From contig QEVL01000007.1 in assembly GCA_003577305.1 (NCBI GenBank), forward strand, positions 124,001 through 188,000: a stretch of DNA of 64,000 nucleotides, given 5' to 3'. This stretch comes from Burkholderiales bacterium. Its GTDB lineage: Bacteria > Pseudomonadota > Gammaproteobacteria > Burkholderiales > Burkholderiaceae_E. Under the pieces are notes generated by a model. It was not told the origin of the DNA. It was given only the letters and a program-made list of their open reading frames with translations, and ran no database searches. A program made the position numbers and the translations under genes. This document shows positions 36,779 through 45,939 of this stretch, in pieces (positions within the stretch are counted from its first letter, which is position 1; every line of letters starts with the position of its first letter).

Positions 36779-38083
36779 TTGGAAACCATCCCGTTCTGGC
36801 TGCAGTTGCTCGCGCTGCTGCTGCTGATCCTGCTGTCGGCGTTCTTCTCGATTTCCGAGACGGCGATGATGGCGCTCAACCGCTTCCGGCTCGGCCACCT
36901 GGTCCGCGAGGGGCGGCGCGGCGCCGCCCGGGCGTCGAAGCTGCTCGGCCAGACCGAGCGCCTGCTCGGCACGATCCTGCTCGGCAACAACCTCGCCAAC
37001 ACCGCGCTCACCGCGATCGTGACCGCGATGGCGATCCGCTACTTCGGCGACAACGACCGCGTCATCCTGGCAGCGACGACGGTGGTCGCGTTGCTGCTCA
37101 TCGTCTTCTGCGAGATCACTCCGAAAGTGATCGGCGCCACTTTCCCCGAGCGCATTGCACTGCCGATAAGCTACCCGCTGAACCTGTTCACGCGCGTGCT
37201 GGCGCCGGCGGTCTGGGCGGTGAACCTGCTGGCGGGGCGGCTGCTGCGCGTGGCCGGCGTGACTGCCGAGGGACAGAAGGCTCCGAGCGTCTCGCCCGAG
37301 GAGTTGCGCACGATCGTGCTCGAGAGCGGCGGATTCATGCCGCCGAAGCACCGCTCCATCGTGCTGAACCTGCTCGATCTCGAGAGAATCGCGGTCGACG
37401 ACGTGATGGTGCCGCGCCACCGCATCGAGGCGCTCGACCTCGCCACCGAGCCGCGCGCCATCCGCGAGCAGCTCGCCACCTGCTTTCACAACAAGCTGCC
37501 GGTGTTCGAGGGCGAGATCAATCGCGTCGTGGGCATGCTGCACGTGCGCCGCGCGCTCGTGCTGCTGCAGCACGAATCGTTCGACGCCGACGACCTGCGC
37601 GCGATCCTCACCGATCCCTATTTCGTGCCCAGCGGCACGCCGGTGTTTCGCCAGCTGCAGTTCTTCCAGGAGAACCGGCAGCGCATCGGCCTGGTGATCG
37701 ACGAGTACGGCGAAGTGCTCGGCCTGGTCACGCTCGAGGACATCATCGAGGAGATCATCGGCGAGTTCACCACCAGCACGCCCGGAGGCGAAGGCAGCCT
37801 GCGGTGGATCGACGACGAGGCGCTCGTCGACGGCAGCATGCCGCTGCGCGAGCTCAACCGCCGGCTCGGCACCGCCTTTCCGCTCGAAGGTCCGCGCACG
37901 CTGAACGGCCTGCTGCTCGAGACGCTGCGCGAGTTGCCCGAGGCCGCGGTGAGCGTGCGCTACGGCCCGCTCGTGATCGAGATCCAGCAGATCGAGGATC
38001 GGCTGATCCGCAGCGTGCGGCTGCGCCGGCACGCTCCGGGGCTGCCCGCCATGCCCGCGGACGAGGAGGAGCAGCCCTCGTAG
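36779..38083 (+). CDS. CNNM/CorC-HlyC family membrane protein (DUF21, CBS pair, CorC domain)
   Basis: This 434-residue protein has a DUF21 domain with about three to four helices (LSAFFSISETAMMALNRFRLGHL at the start, LGNNLANTALTAIVTAMA, EITPKVIGATFPERIALP). A CBS pair covers about residues 200-330 (VDDVMVPRHRIEALDL) and a CorC_HlyC domain closes the protein (LVDGSMPLRELNRRLGTAFP). Such proteins are thought to export or sense magnesium or cobalt ions. The best start is TTG at 36779, which gives METIPFW, like annotated relatives. The 231-bp gap before it, facing livG, shows no clear promoter. pilB follows after 187 bp. Confidence 0.87.
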   Translation: METIPFWLQLLALLLLILLSAFFSISETAMMALNRFRLGHLVREGRRGAARASKLLGQTERLLGTILLGNNLANTALTAIVTAMAIRYFGDNDRVILAATTVVALLLIVFCEITPKVIGATFPERIALPISYPLNLFTRVLAPAVWAVNLLAGRLLRVAGVTAEGQKAPSVSPEELRTIVLESGGFMPPKHRSIVLNLLDLERIAVDDVMVPRHRIEALDLATEPRAIREQLATCFHNKLPVFEGEINRVVGMLHVRRALVLLQHESFDADDLRAILTDPYFVPSGTPVFRQLQFFQENRQRIGLVIDEYGEVLGLVTLEDIIEEIIGEFTTSTPGGEGSLRWIDDEALVDGSMPLRELNRRLGTAFPLEGPRTLNGLLLETLRELPEAAVSVRYGPLVIEIQQIEDRLIRSVRLRRHAPGLPAMPADEEEQPS

Positions 38084-38270
38084 GGCCGCCGCGCAGTGTC
38101 GCGAGTTGGCCCAAGCCCGCCGCCGTTCGTCGGTGGCCGTGCCGCCGCTCGTCCTGTGCCCGCGCCCGGGCCATCGCTCCCGCCGCCACCGCGCGGGCAT
38201 GATGGCACGGACGGACGGGAACCCGAAACGCAGAAGAATTTCCACAGGCACCCAGCATCGGGCAGGTCAG

Positions 38271-39995
38271 ATGGCAGCAACACACCCAGCCCCGCAGGCC
38301 GGCGAGAAGAACGCGCTCGCGGGCCTCGGCCGCGCGCTGGTCCAGCACCAGTTGCTGCGGCTCGACCAGGCGGCGGCGATCCAGCGCAAGGCGCACGCCA
38401 GCGGAGTCGCGTTCATCGACGAGCTGATCGGTGGCGCGCACATGCCGGCGCGCCAGCTGGCGAAGTTCGCCGCGGAGGTGTTCGGTCATCCGCTGCTCGA
38501 CCTGTCGGCCGTCGACGTGGCGACGCTGCCGCACGACGCGCTCGACCGCAAGCTCGCCACCGAGACGCGCGTCGTGGCGCTGGGCAAGCGCGGCGGGCGG
38601 CTGTCGGTGGCGCTGTCGGATCCGACCGACCAGAAGCTGCTCGACCGCATCCGCTTCTCCGCGCAGGCCACCGTCGACGCGATCGTCGTCGAGCACGACA
38701 AGCTGGTGCGGCTGGTCGACAAGCTCGGCCAGACTGCCGGCGAGAAGCTCGGCGAGCTGGTCGACGAGTCCTTCGACTTCGACGTCGCGACCGAGGATAC
38801 GGCGACCCAGGCAGACACCAGCGAGGTCGACGACGCGCCGGTGGTGCGCTTCCTCCAGAAGATCCTGGTCGATGCGATCCAGTCGGGCGCCTCGGACGTG
38901 CACTTCGAGCCGTACGAGAAGTTCTACCGGATCCGCTTTCGCGTCGACGGCGAACTGCGCGAGATCGCGCAACCGCCGCTGGCGATCAAGGAGAAGCTCG
39001 CGTCGCGGATCAAGGTGATCTCCCGCCTCGACATCTCCGAGAAGCGGGTGCCGCAGGACGGGCGCATGAAGATCGTGCTGTCCAGCCAGCGCGCCATCGA
39101 CTTCCGCGTCTCGACGCTGCCGACGCTGTTCGGCGAGAAGATCGTGATGCGGATCCTCGACCCGTCCTCGGCGCGGCTCGGCATCGACGCGCTCGGCTAC
39201 GAGCCCGACCAGAAGCAGTTGCTGCTCGACGCGATCCACCGCCCCTACGGGATGATCCTGGTGACCGGCCCGACCGGATCGGGCAAGACCGTTTCGCTCT
39301 ACACCTGCCTGAACATCCTGAACGAGCCCGGCGTCAACATCTCGACCGCCGAGGATCCCGCCGAAATCAACCTGCCGGGCGTCAACCAGGTCAACGTGAA
39401 CGACAAGGCGGGGCTGACCTTCTCGGCGGCGCTGAAGTCGTTCCTGCGGCAGGACCCCGACGTGATCATGGTGGGCGAGATCCGCGACCTCGAGACCGCC
39501 GACATCGCGATCAAGGCGGCGCAGACCGGCCACATGGTGCTGTCGACGCTGCACACGAACGACGCTCCCACCACGCTCACGCGCCTGGCCAACATGGGCG
39601 TGCCGGGATTCAACATCGCCTCGTCGGTGATCCTGATCACGGCGCAGCGGCTCGCACGCCGGTTGTGCAGCTGCAAGCAGCCGATCGAACTCGACGAGGG
39701 GGCGCTGCTGAAGGCCGGCTTCCTCGAATCCGACCTCGACGGCTCGTGGGTCCCGTACCGCGCGGTCGGCTGCGAGCGCTGCAACGGCTCGGGATACAAG
39801 GGCCGCGTCGGCATCTACCAGGTGATGCCGGTCTCCGAGGAGACGCAGAAGATCATCCTGGCGGGCGGCAACGCACTGCAGATCGCCAGGCAGGCCGAGA
39901 TGGAGGGCGTGCGCGACCTGCGACGCTCGGGCCTGATGAAGGTGATGCAGGGGGCGACCAGCATCGAAGAGGTGCTGGGCGCCACCAACGAGTGA
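38271..39995 (+). CDS. pilB: Type IV pilus assembly ATPase PilB
   Basis: PilB is the cytoplasmic hexameric motor that drives pilus extension. The 574-residue protein has an N-terminal MshEN-like domain (FIDELIGGAHMPARQLAKFAAEVF, then HPLLDLSAVDVATLP), Walker A GPTGSGKTVSLYTCL, the Asp box, Walker B-like PDVIMVGEIRDLETADIA, the His box AQTGHMVLSTLHTNDA and a zinc-binding tetracysteine (LCSCKQPIE ... GCERCNGSGYKG). ATG 38271 with GGCAGG before it gives the usual length; an upstream ATG at about 38202 is possible. It heads pilB-pilC-pilD. The major pilin gene is not in the window. Confidence 0.95.
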   Translation: MAATHPAPQAGEKNALAGLGRALVQHQLLRLDQAAAIQRKAHASGVAFIDELIGGAHMPARQLAKFAAEVFGHPLLDLSAVDVATLPHDALDRKLATETRVVALGKRGGRLSVALSDPTDQKLLDRIRFSAQATVDAIVVEHDKLVRLVDKLGQTAGEKLGELVDESFDFDVATEDTATQADTSEVDDAPVVRFLQKILVDAIQSGASDVHFEPYEKFYRIRFRVDGELREIAQPPLAIKEKLASRIKVISRLDISEKRVPQDGRMKIVLSSQRAIDFRVSTLPTLFGEKIVMRILDPSSARLGIDALGYEPDQKQLLLDAIHRPYGMILVTGPTGSGKTVSLYTCLNILNEPGVNISTAEDPAEINLPGVNQVNVNDKAGLTFSAALKSFLRQDPDVIMVGEIRDLETADIAIKAAQTGHMVLSTLHTNDAPTTLTRLANMGVPGFNIASSVILITAQRLARRLCSCKQPIELDEGALLKAGFLESDLDGSWVPYRAVGCERCNGSGYKGRVGIYQVMPVSEETQKIILAGGNALQIARQAEMEGVRDLRRSGLMKVMQGATSIEEVLGATNE

Positions 39996-40041
39996 CCGGC
40001 ACCGGACCGGCGCATCCACGGAAATCGAGAGGCAGACACCC

Positions 40042-41286
40042 ATGGCTACCACCGCTACCACCCGGGCGCTGCCCGCTCCTCGCCCCGCCGCGCCGCGCGA
40101 GCACACCTACGCGTGGGAGGGGCGTGACCGCACCGGCAAGGTGGTGCGTGGCGAAGTGCGCGCCGGCGGACCGGCGGTCGTGCAGACCTCGCTGCGCCGC
40201 CAGGGAATCGCGGTCACGAAGGTGACCAGGCGGCGCTACAAGAAAGGCCGCAGGATCGGCGAGAAGGACATCACGCTGTTCACGCGCCAGCTGGCGACGA
40301 TGATGAAGGCCGGCGTGCCGCTGCTGCAGTCGTTCGACATCGTGGCACGCGGCACGAGCAACGCGTCGGTGTCGAAGCTGTTCGTCGACATCCGCGGCGA
40401 CGTGGAGACCGGTACCTCGCTGTCGCAGGCGTTCCGCAAGTACCCGCTCTACTTCGACTCGCTCTTCTGCAACCTGGTGGGCGCGGGCGAGCAGGCCGGC
40501 ATTCTCGACGACCTGCTCGACCGGCTCGCGACCTACAAGGAGAAGATGCTCGCCATCAAGGGCAAGATCAAGTCGGCGCTGTTCTATCCCACCGCCGTGC
40601 TGGTGGTCGCGTTCATCGTCGTCGCGGTGATCATGCTGTTCGTCGTGCCCGCGTTCAAGGAGGTCTTCTCGAACTTCGGCGCCGACCTGCCCGCCCCGAC
40701 GCTGATGGTGATCGCGATGTCGGATTTCTTCGTCGAGTACTGGTACCTGATCTTCGGGGCCATCGGCGGTGGCCTGTACTTCCTGGTACAGGCATGGCGC
40801 CGTTCGCCGAAAGTGCAGATGGCGATGGACCGGCTGCTGCTCAAGCTGCCGGTCTTCGGGCCGGTGGTCGAGAAGGCGACCATCGCGCGCTGGCTGCGCA
40901 CGCTGTCGACGATGTTCGCGGCCGGCGTGCCGCTGGTCGAGGCGCTCGACTCGGTGGGCGGCGCCTCGGGAAACCACGTCTACCTGATGGCGACGAAGAA
41001 GATCCAGCAGGAGGTGTCCACCGGCACCAGCCTGACCGTGGCGATGCAGAACTCGCAGGTGTTCCCGAACATGGTGCTGCAGATGTCGTCGATCGGCGAG
41101 GAGTCCGGTGCGCTCGACTCGATGCTCTCGAAGGCGGCCGACATCTTCGAGCGCGAAGTCGACGACGCGGTCGAGAGCCTGTCGAGCCTGCTCGAGCCGA
41201 TGATCATGGTCGTGCTGGGCACGCTGATCGGCGGCCTGGTGATCGCGATGTACCTGCCGATCTTCAAGCTGGGCCAGGTGGTCTGA
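40042..41286 (+). CDS. pilC: Type IV pilus inner-membrane platform protein PilC
   Basis: PilC is the membrane platform that PilB turns to insert pilins. The 414-residue protein contains two GspF domains: FTRQLATMMKAGVPLLQSFDIV and again WLRTLSTMFAAGVPLVEALD. Each is followed by the conserved GAGEQAGILDDLLDRLA and SIGEESGALDSMLSKAA. Three hydrophobic helices are near residues 180-210, 230-250 and the C-terminus. A basic, probably disordered N-terminus precedes the first domain. The gene lies 46 bp after pilB and 41 bp before pilD. Confidence 0.95.
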   Translation: MATTATTRALPAPRPAAPREHTYAWEGRDRTGKVVRGEVRAGGPAVVQTSLRRQGIAVTKVTRRRYKKGRRIGEKDITLFTRQLATMMKAGVPLLQSFDIVARGTSNASVSKLFVDIRGDVETGTSLSQAFRKYPLYFDSLFCNLVGAGEQAGILDDLLDRLATYKEKMLAIKGKIKSALFYPTAVLVVAFIVVAVIMLFVVPAFKEVFSNFGADLPAPTLMVIAMSDFFVEYWYLIFGAIGGGLYFLVQAWRRSPKVQMAMDRLLLKLPVFGPVVEKATIARWLRTLSTMFAAGVPLVEALDSVGGASGNHVYLMATKKIQQEVSTGTSLTVAMQNSQVFPNMVLQMSSIGEESGALDSMLSKAADIFEREVDDAVESLSSLLEPMIMVVLGTLIGGLVIAMYLPIFKLGQVV

Positions 41287-41327
41287 GGGCGCGATCGCCC
41301 GCGTCGCCGGCCTGCTAAGCTCGCGCG

Positions 41328-42179
41328 ATGATCGAGATCCTGCAGCATTCCGCGCCGCTGGCAGTGAGCGCGGCGGCGATTCTTGGCCTGGTGGTCGGCA
41401 GCTTCCTGAACGTCGTGATCCACCGGCTTCCGAAGATGATGGAGCGCGCCTGGGCCGCCGAGGCCGCCGAACTGCGCGGCGAAGCAGCGCCACCGGCCGA
41501 GCGCTTCGACCTGCTCGCGCCGCGCTCGCGCTGCCCCGCCTGCGGGCATCAGCTGGGCGCGCTCGAGAACATCCCGCTGCTCAGCTGGCTGATCCAGCGC
41601 GGCAGGTGCACTGCCTGCGGCGCGGCGATCCCGGCGCGCTACCCGATCGTCGAACTGGCCACTGCGGTCCTGAGCGCGCTGGCGATCTGGCGCTTCGGTG
41701 CCACCGCCGCCGGGCTCGGAGCGGTGATCCTCGGAGCGTTCCTGATCGCGCTCACTTTCATCGACCTCGACACGCACCTGCTGCCCGACAGCATGACCCT
41801 GCCGCTGCTCTGGCTGGGCCTGCTGTTCAACCTCTGGGGGGTGTTCGCGCCGCTGCCGGCGGCCGTGATCGGCGCAATGGCGGGCTATCTGGGCCTGTGG
41901 TCGGTCTACTGGCTGTTCAAGCTGCTCACCGGCAAGGAAGGCATGGGGTACGGCGACTTCAAGCTGCTCGCCGCCCTCGGCGCGTGGTTCGGCTGGACCG
42001 CGCTCCCGGCAGTCATCCTGCTTGCGTCGGCGGTCGGCGCGACGGTGGGCATCGCGCTGATCGTGCTGGCGCGCCGCGGCCGCGAGGTGCCGATTCCGTT
42101 CGGCCCCTACCTGGCCGGCGCCGGACTGCTCGCACTGCACTTTCGCGAGCCGCTGGGCAGGCTGTTCGGCGTCGGCTGA
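41328..42179 (+). CDS. pilD: Prepilin peptidase/N-methyltransferase PilD
   Basis: PilD cleaves the leader of type IV prepilins and type II pseudopilins and N-methylates the new end. The 283-residue membrane protein has the N-terminal cytoplasmic domain with two zinc-binding CxxC pairs (RCPACGH ... RCTACGA) and GSFLNVVIHRLPKMM. The two catalytic [13 protein letters not shown] in FIDLDTHLLPDSMTLPLLW and GKEGMGYGDFKLLAALG. About seven to eight helices are predicted. It belongs to the complete bifunctional group because the methyltransferase domain is present. coaE follows after 58 bp, a common arrangement. Confidence 0.96.
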   Translation: MIEILQHSAPLAVSAAAILGLVVGSFLNVVIHRLPKMMERAWAAEAAELRGEAAPPAERFDLLAPRSRCPACGHQLGALENIPLLSWLIQRGRCTACGAAIPARYPIVELATAVLSALAIWRFGATAAGLGAVILGAFLIALTFIDLDTHLLPDSMTLPLLWLGLLFNLWGVFAPLPAAVIGAMAGYLGLWSVYWLFKLLTGKEGMGYGDFKLLAALGAWFGWTALPAVILLASAVGATVGIALIVLARRGREVPIPFGPYLAGAGLLALHFREPLGRLFGVG

Positions 42180-42237
42180 AGCCCGTGTGCCTGCCCGCGC
42201 GCCATGGTCGCCGCGGGCCCGCTGTTAGACTCGATCG

Positions 42238-42897
42238 ATGAGCCACCGACCCTCGTCTCCGGCCGCGTCTTCGGCGCAAGCTGCGACAGCACGTCCGCAC
42301 CGCCTGCTGATCGGCCTGACCGGTGGCATCGGCAGCGGCAAGACCACGGTCGCCGATCTCTTCGCTGCGCGCGGTGCGGCGGTGGTCGACACCGATGCGA
42401 TCGCACACGAACTCACCGCTCCCGGCGGGGCAGCGATCGCGGCGATCCGCGCCGAGTTCGGCGACGCCGTGATCCGTGCCGACGGCGCGCTCGATCGCGA
42501 CGCGATGCGCGAGCGCGCGTTCGAAGATCCGGCGGCGCGTCGCCGGCTCGAGGCGATCCTGCACCCGATGATCCGTGCCGAGTCGCGACGCCGCCTCGAG
42601 GCGGCCGAAGGTCCGTACGCCATGCTGGTCGTGCCGCTGCTGGTGGAGTCGGGCGATCGTGCGGGCGGAGTCGACCGCATTCTCGTCGTCGATTGCCCGG
42701 TCGAGGTCCAGGTCGAACGCGTCATGCGTCGCAGCGGCCTCACCCGCGATCGGGTCGCGAGCATCCTCGCGGCGCAGGCGAGCCGCGCACAGAGGCTGGC
42801 CGCTGCCGACGACGTGATCGACAATGGCGGCGCGCCCGATGCGCTCGACGCGCAGGTCGAGGCGCTGCACCGGCGCTACGCGCGAGGCGAGTCGTGA
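42238..42897 (+). CDS. coaE: Dephospho-CoA kinase
   Basis: CoaE phosphorylates dephospho-CoA, the last step of coenzyme A synthesis. The 219-residue protein has the P-loop [17 protein letters not shown] near residues 26-42, [29 protein letters not shown], the lid-region [23 protein letters not shown] and DDVIDNGG. It has a short N-terminal extension of about 20 polar residues before the core. It sits between pilD and zapD as in many betaproteobacteria and gammaproteobacteria. Confidence 0.95.
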   Translation: MSHRPSSPAASSAQAATARPHRLLIGLTGGIGSGKTTVADLFAARGAAVVDTDAIAHELTAPGGAAIAAIRAEFGDAVIRADGALDRDAMRERAFEDPAARRRLEAILHPMIRAESRRRLEAAEGPYAMLVVPLLVESGDRAGGVDRILVVDCPVEVQVERVMRRSGLTRDRVASILAAQASRAQRLAAADDVIDNGGAPDALDAQVEALHRRYARGES

Positions 42898-42926
42898 CGA
42901 AGGGCGCAATCCGGGCCGCACGCGGT

Positions 42927-42955
42927 TTGTCAAGCGAATCGCTTTGCGCCAGAAT
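42927..42955 (+). promoter_or_regulatory. Putative sigma-70 promoter of zapD
   Basis: TTGTCA (42927-42932) and CAGAAT (42950-42955) are 17 bp apart in the 133-bp gap between coaE and zapD. The stretch is AT-richer than its surroundings. Transcription would start about 70 bp before the zapD GTG. Confidence 0.45.
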
Positions 42956-43030
42956 TCGTTCGTCTTCGCGCACGAAGCGCGATGCTCGCACGACCCCGCC
43001 CGCGCAGCGGCGTCGCGACGAGCCCCGACA

Positions 43031-43804
43031 GTGGCCCAGGACGGCATCTTGATCCTGTACGAGTATCCGCTGAACGAACGCGTCCGGACCCTGTTGCGGC
43101 TGGAAGACCTGTTCGAGCGCCTCGAAATCTTCGCCGCCAGGGAGCATCCGCTCGATCACCACGTCGCGCTGGGAACGCTGTTCGAGATTCTCGACGTGGC
43201 CGGGCGTGCCGACCTCAAGTCCGACCTGCTGCAGGAACTCGAGCGGCAGCGGCAGGCGCTGATGGCGTTCCGGAACAACCCCGAAGTCTCGGCATCCGCG
43301 CTCGAGCGCGTCCTCGGGGAGATCGACGGGGCGGCGCGCGAACTCGGCGCGATCACCGGCAAGACCGGACAGCACCTGCGCGACAACGAGTGGCTGATGA
43401 GCATCCGCAGCCGCACGATCATCGCCGGCGGCGCCTGCGAATTCGACCTGCCGTCGTACTACGCGTGGCAGCATCGCCATCACGAGGCGCGCCAGCGCGA
43501 CATCGCCGCCTGGGCAGCGCCGTTCCGGCCGCTCTACGACAGCCTGGCGATCGTGCTCAAGTTGCTGCGCGAAAGCGCGCAGCGTTCGACGCTGCGCGCC
43601 CAGCAGGGCAGCTACCAGCAACCGCTGGGCGGCAGGAGCTTCCAGATGGTGCAGGTGCGGCTCGATCCGGACGTGGGCGCAATCCCCGAGATCAGCGCCA
43701 ACAAGTACCTGCTGTGGATCCGCTTCACCAGCCAGGACGGCGACCTGCGTCCGCGGCCGTTCGAGGGCAGCGTCGACTTCGAACTCGCCCTGTGCAATCT
43801 CTGA
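43031..43804 (+). CDS. zapD: Cell division protein ZapD
   Basis: ZapD (YacF) crosslinks FtsZ filaments and stabilises the Z ring. The 257-residue protein has the family opening [20 protein letters not shown], then [19 protein letters not shown] and the C-terminal beta domain [30 protein letters not shown] and [17 protein letters not shown]. The start is taken as GTG 43031 ([14 protein letters not shown]), which fits the family start; there is no ATG nearby in frame. It lies between coaE and yacG, as in other proteobacteria, and works with the FtsZ encoded 10 kb downstream. Confidence 0.93.
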   Translation: MAQDGILILYEYPLNERVRTLLRLEDLFERLEIFAAREHPLDHHVALGTLFEILDVAGRADLKSDLLQELERQRQALMAFRNNPEVSASALERVLGEIDGAARELGAITGKTGQHLRDNEWLMSIRSRTIIAGGACEFDLPSYYAWQHRHHEARQRDIAAWAAPFRPLYDSLAIVLKLLRESAQRSTLRAQQGSYQQPLGGRSFQMVQVRLDPDVGAIPEISANKYLLWIRFTSQDGDLRPRPFEGSVDFELALCNL

Positions 43805-43820
43805 GCATGCGCGGCAGGCC

Positions 43821-44051
43821 ATGACGCCACGATCCGTCTCGGTCGACTGCCCCACCTGCGGCCGAAAGACGCCGTTCGACGCCTCGAATCGCTGGCGACC
43901 TTTCTGCTCGGAGCGCTGCAAGACGGTGGATCTCGGCGCCTGGGCCGCCGAGCGCTACCGCATCGCCGGCGATTCGCGCACCGACGACGCCGACGACTGG
44001 AGCGAAGCCAGCGAATCCGCTTCGATGACGAGAGCGTCTTCGGACAGCTGA
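43821..44051 (+). CDS. yacG: DNA gyrase inhibitor YacG (zinc-binding)
   Basis: This 76-residue protein has a single zinc site built from CPTCG and FCSERCK, followed by DLGAWAAERYRIAG, the diagnostic end of the family core. E. coli YacG binds GyrB and inhibits gyrase. The acidic/serine tail of about 25 residues after the core is variable. It is the last gene of the pilB-to-yacG plus-strand run and ends 11 bp from the convergent MutT-ThiE gene. Confidence 0.93.
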   Translation: MTPRSVSVDCPTCGRKTPFDASNRWRPFCSERCKTVDLGAWAAERYRIAGDSRTDDADDWSEASESASMTRASSDS

Positions 44052-44062
44052 GGCCCGGGCAG

Positions 44063-45010
44063 TCAGCGCCAGATCGCGCGCATCATCGCCAGTCCGTGAG
44101 CGCCGGCACGCGCGGCGGGCGTCGCATCGCCTTCGGTCATTCCGCCGAGCGCGAACACCGGCACTCGCGAATCCCGCGCGAGCTGCTCGAAGCGCGGCCA
44201 TCCGAGCACCGCCGCCCCCGGATGCGAGCGCGTCTCGCGCACCGGGCCAAGCAGCGCAAAGTCGATCGCAAGCTCACCGGCGCGCGCGAGCTCGTCTGCA
44301 TCGTGACACGACGCGCCGACGACGGATAGTCTCGGTCGCGAGACGGTCGCGCGCAGATCTGCGCTTCTGAGATGCACACCGTCGCAGGCCCTCCAGTAGG
44401 AGGCCGGATGCCGGCTGTTGACCAGCAGACGCGCACGATGGCGCACGCACAGTGCGTGCACGCTGCGGAAGAGCCGATCGAAGCGCGCCGGCTGCATTCC
44501 GGGCTCGCGCAGCTGCACCAGCCGCAACCCGCGTGCGAGCGCGCGCTCGAGCCGCTCGACGAAGCGTTCGTCGCCGAGTTCGAGCGCGCAACTGATGCCG
44601 ATCCGGTCGGGCAGCCGCAGCCAGCCGATCACCGGGATCGCGGCCGGCAGCAGCGGCGCGAGATCGATCGCCGACGGATGCCGCCAGGCGAGCGATTGAC
44701 CCTCGCGGCCGCGCGGCTCGCCCTCCCACGAGACGATCCGCTGGAAATGCAGCCGAACGTGCGCGTGCGGATACCGGTATTCGCGCACCGCCCACGGTCG
44801 CGATTCGCGCACTTCGATGCCGAGTTCCTCGCGCAGTTCGCGCGCCAACGCCTGCTCGACGCTCTCGCCGGGTTCCAGCTTGCCGCCGGGAAACTCCCAC
44901 CATCCGGCGTAGGGCTTGCCGGCGAGCCGTTGCCCGAACAGCACCGCGCCATCGGCACGCACGAGCACGCCGACCGCCACCTCGACGACCGCGGACCGGG
45001 CCGCGCTCAT
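44063..45010 (-). CDS. Nudix hydrolase fused to a ThiE-like domain
   Basis: This 315-residue two-domain protein has an N-terminal MutT-like Nudix domain (about residues 5-135, Nudix box GGKLEPGESVEQALARELREELGI; note FPGGKLEPG). The MutT part should hydrolyse 8-oxo-dGTP. The C-terminal half (about 150-315) resembles thiamine monophosphate synthase, with LVQLREPGM, LLVNSRHPA and DGVHLRSADL, then FALLGPVRETRSHPGAAVLGW and FALGGMTEGD. This fusion is common in betaproteobacteria and gammaproteobacteria; the role of the ThiE-like half is not settled, and several thiamine-binding positions are altered. It overlaps the DUF815 gene by 4 bp. Confidence 0.9.
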   Translation of the reverse strand: MSAARSAVVEVAVGVLVRADGAVLFGQRLAGKPYAGWWEFPGGKLEPGESVEQALARELREELGIEVRESRPWAVREYRYPHAHVRLHFQRIVSWEGEPRGREGQSLAWRHPSAIDLAPLLPAAIPVIGWLRLPDRIGISCALELGDERFVERLERALARGLRLVQLREPGMQPARFDRLFRSVHALCVRHRARLLVNSRHPASYWRACDGVHLRSADLRATVSRPRLSVVGASCHDADELARAGELAIDFALLGPVRETRSHPGAAVLGWPRFEQLARDSRVPVFALGGMTEGDATPAARAGAHGLAMMRAIWR

Positions 45011-45939
45011 CGCCCCGGTGACGCTCGGCCCTTGCGCGCGGTCGTGCGGGCGACGCCCTGCGCCCGGCGCCCCGCCCGGTCTTTCGCGAACTGCCAGGCC
45101 ACCCGCCCCGAGCGCGAGCCGCGCTCGAGCGCGAAGCGCAGTGCGTCGGCGCGCGCCGCCTCGATCTCCCGCTCGTCGCAGCCGAAGCTCGCCAGCCAGT
45201 GCGCGACGATCGCCAGGTAGTCATCCTGGCGGAACGGGTAGAACGACACCCACAGCCCGAAGCGCTCGGACAGCGAGATCTTCTCCTCTACCGTTTCGCC
45301 GGGATGGATTTCGCCGTCCTCCTGGTGCTTTGCGTCGAGGTTCTCGCGCATGTACTCGGGCATCAGGTGGCGCCGGTTCGAGGTGGCGTAGATGAGCAGG
45401 TTGTCCGACTGCGCCGCCACGGAGCCGTCGAGCGCGACCTTGAGCGCCTTGTAGCCCGGTTCGCCCTCCTCGAACGACAGGTCGTCGCAGAAGACGATGA
45501 AGCGCTCGGGACGGCCGGCGACCAGTTCGACGATGTCGGGCAGGTCGACCAGGTCGTCCTTGTCGACCTCGATCAGGCGCAACCCGCGCGCGGCGTAGGC
45601 GTTCAGGCAGGCCTTGATCAGCGAAGACTTGCCGGTGCCGCGCGAACCGGTGAGCAGCACGTTGTTGGCCGGCAGCCCGGCGACGAACTGCCGCGTGTTG
45701 CGCTCGATGGCCAGCTTCTGCTCGTCGATGTGCTTGAGGTCGGACAGCCGGATCGGCGAGAGGTGGCGCACCGGTTGCAGCACCGCGTGCACGCCGAGGG
45801 CCGTGGCGCGCCGGCGCCAGCGGAACGCGTACGCCGCGCCCCAGTCGGGAACGGGCGGTGTCGGCAGCAGTGATTCGATGCGGCGGATCAGCGCTTCGGC
45901 GCGATCTGCCAGTTGCTCGAGCTTGCTCGTATCGGTCAT
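45007..45939 (-). CDS. DUF815 family AAA+ ATPase
   Basis: This 310-residue protein has Walker [19 protein letters not shown] at about residues 98-115, [23 protein letters not shown] with Walker B, a sensor-like [17 protein letters not shown] and [22 protein letters not shown]. These are the hallmarks of DUF815, an uncharacterised AAA+ family. The conserved neighbourhood argJ-DUF815-mutT suggests a housekeeping role, but none is established. The C-terminal 25 residues are basic. It overlaps the next gene by 4 bp. Its ATG also overlaps the TGA that ends the read-through frame of secA. Confidence 0.87.
   Translation of the reverse strand: MTDTSKLEQLADRAEALIRRIESLLPTPPVPDWGAAYAFRWRRRATALGVHAVLQPVRHLSPIRLSDLKHIDEQKLAIERNTRQFVAGLPANNVLLTGSRGTGKSSLIKACLNAYAARGLRLIEVDKDDLVDLPDIVELVAGRPERFIVFCDDLSFEEGEPGYKALKVALDGSVAAQSDNLLIYATSNRRHLMPEYMRENLDAKHQEDGEIHPGETVEEKISLSERFGLWVSFYPFRQDDYLAIVAHWLASFGCDEREIEAARADALRFALERGSRSGRVAWQFAKDRAGRRAQGVARTTARKGRASPGR

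Noticed and set aside
38204..38222. Sigma-54 promoter before pilB (TGGCACG seen at the -24 position)
   Set aside because: The -12 half lacks the required GC at the right spacing.
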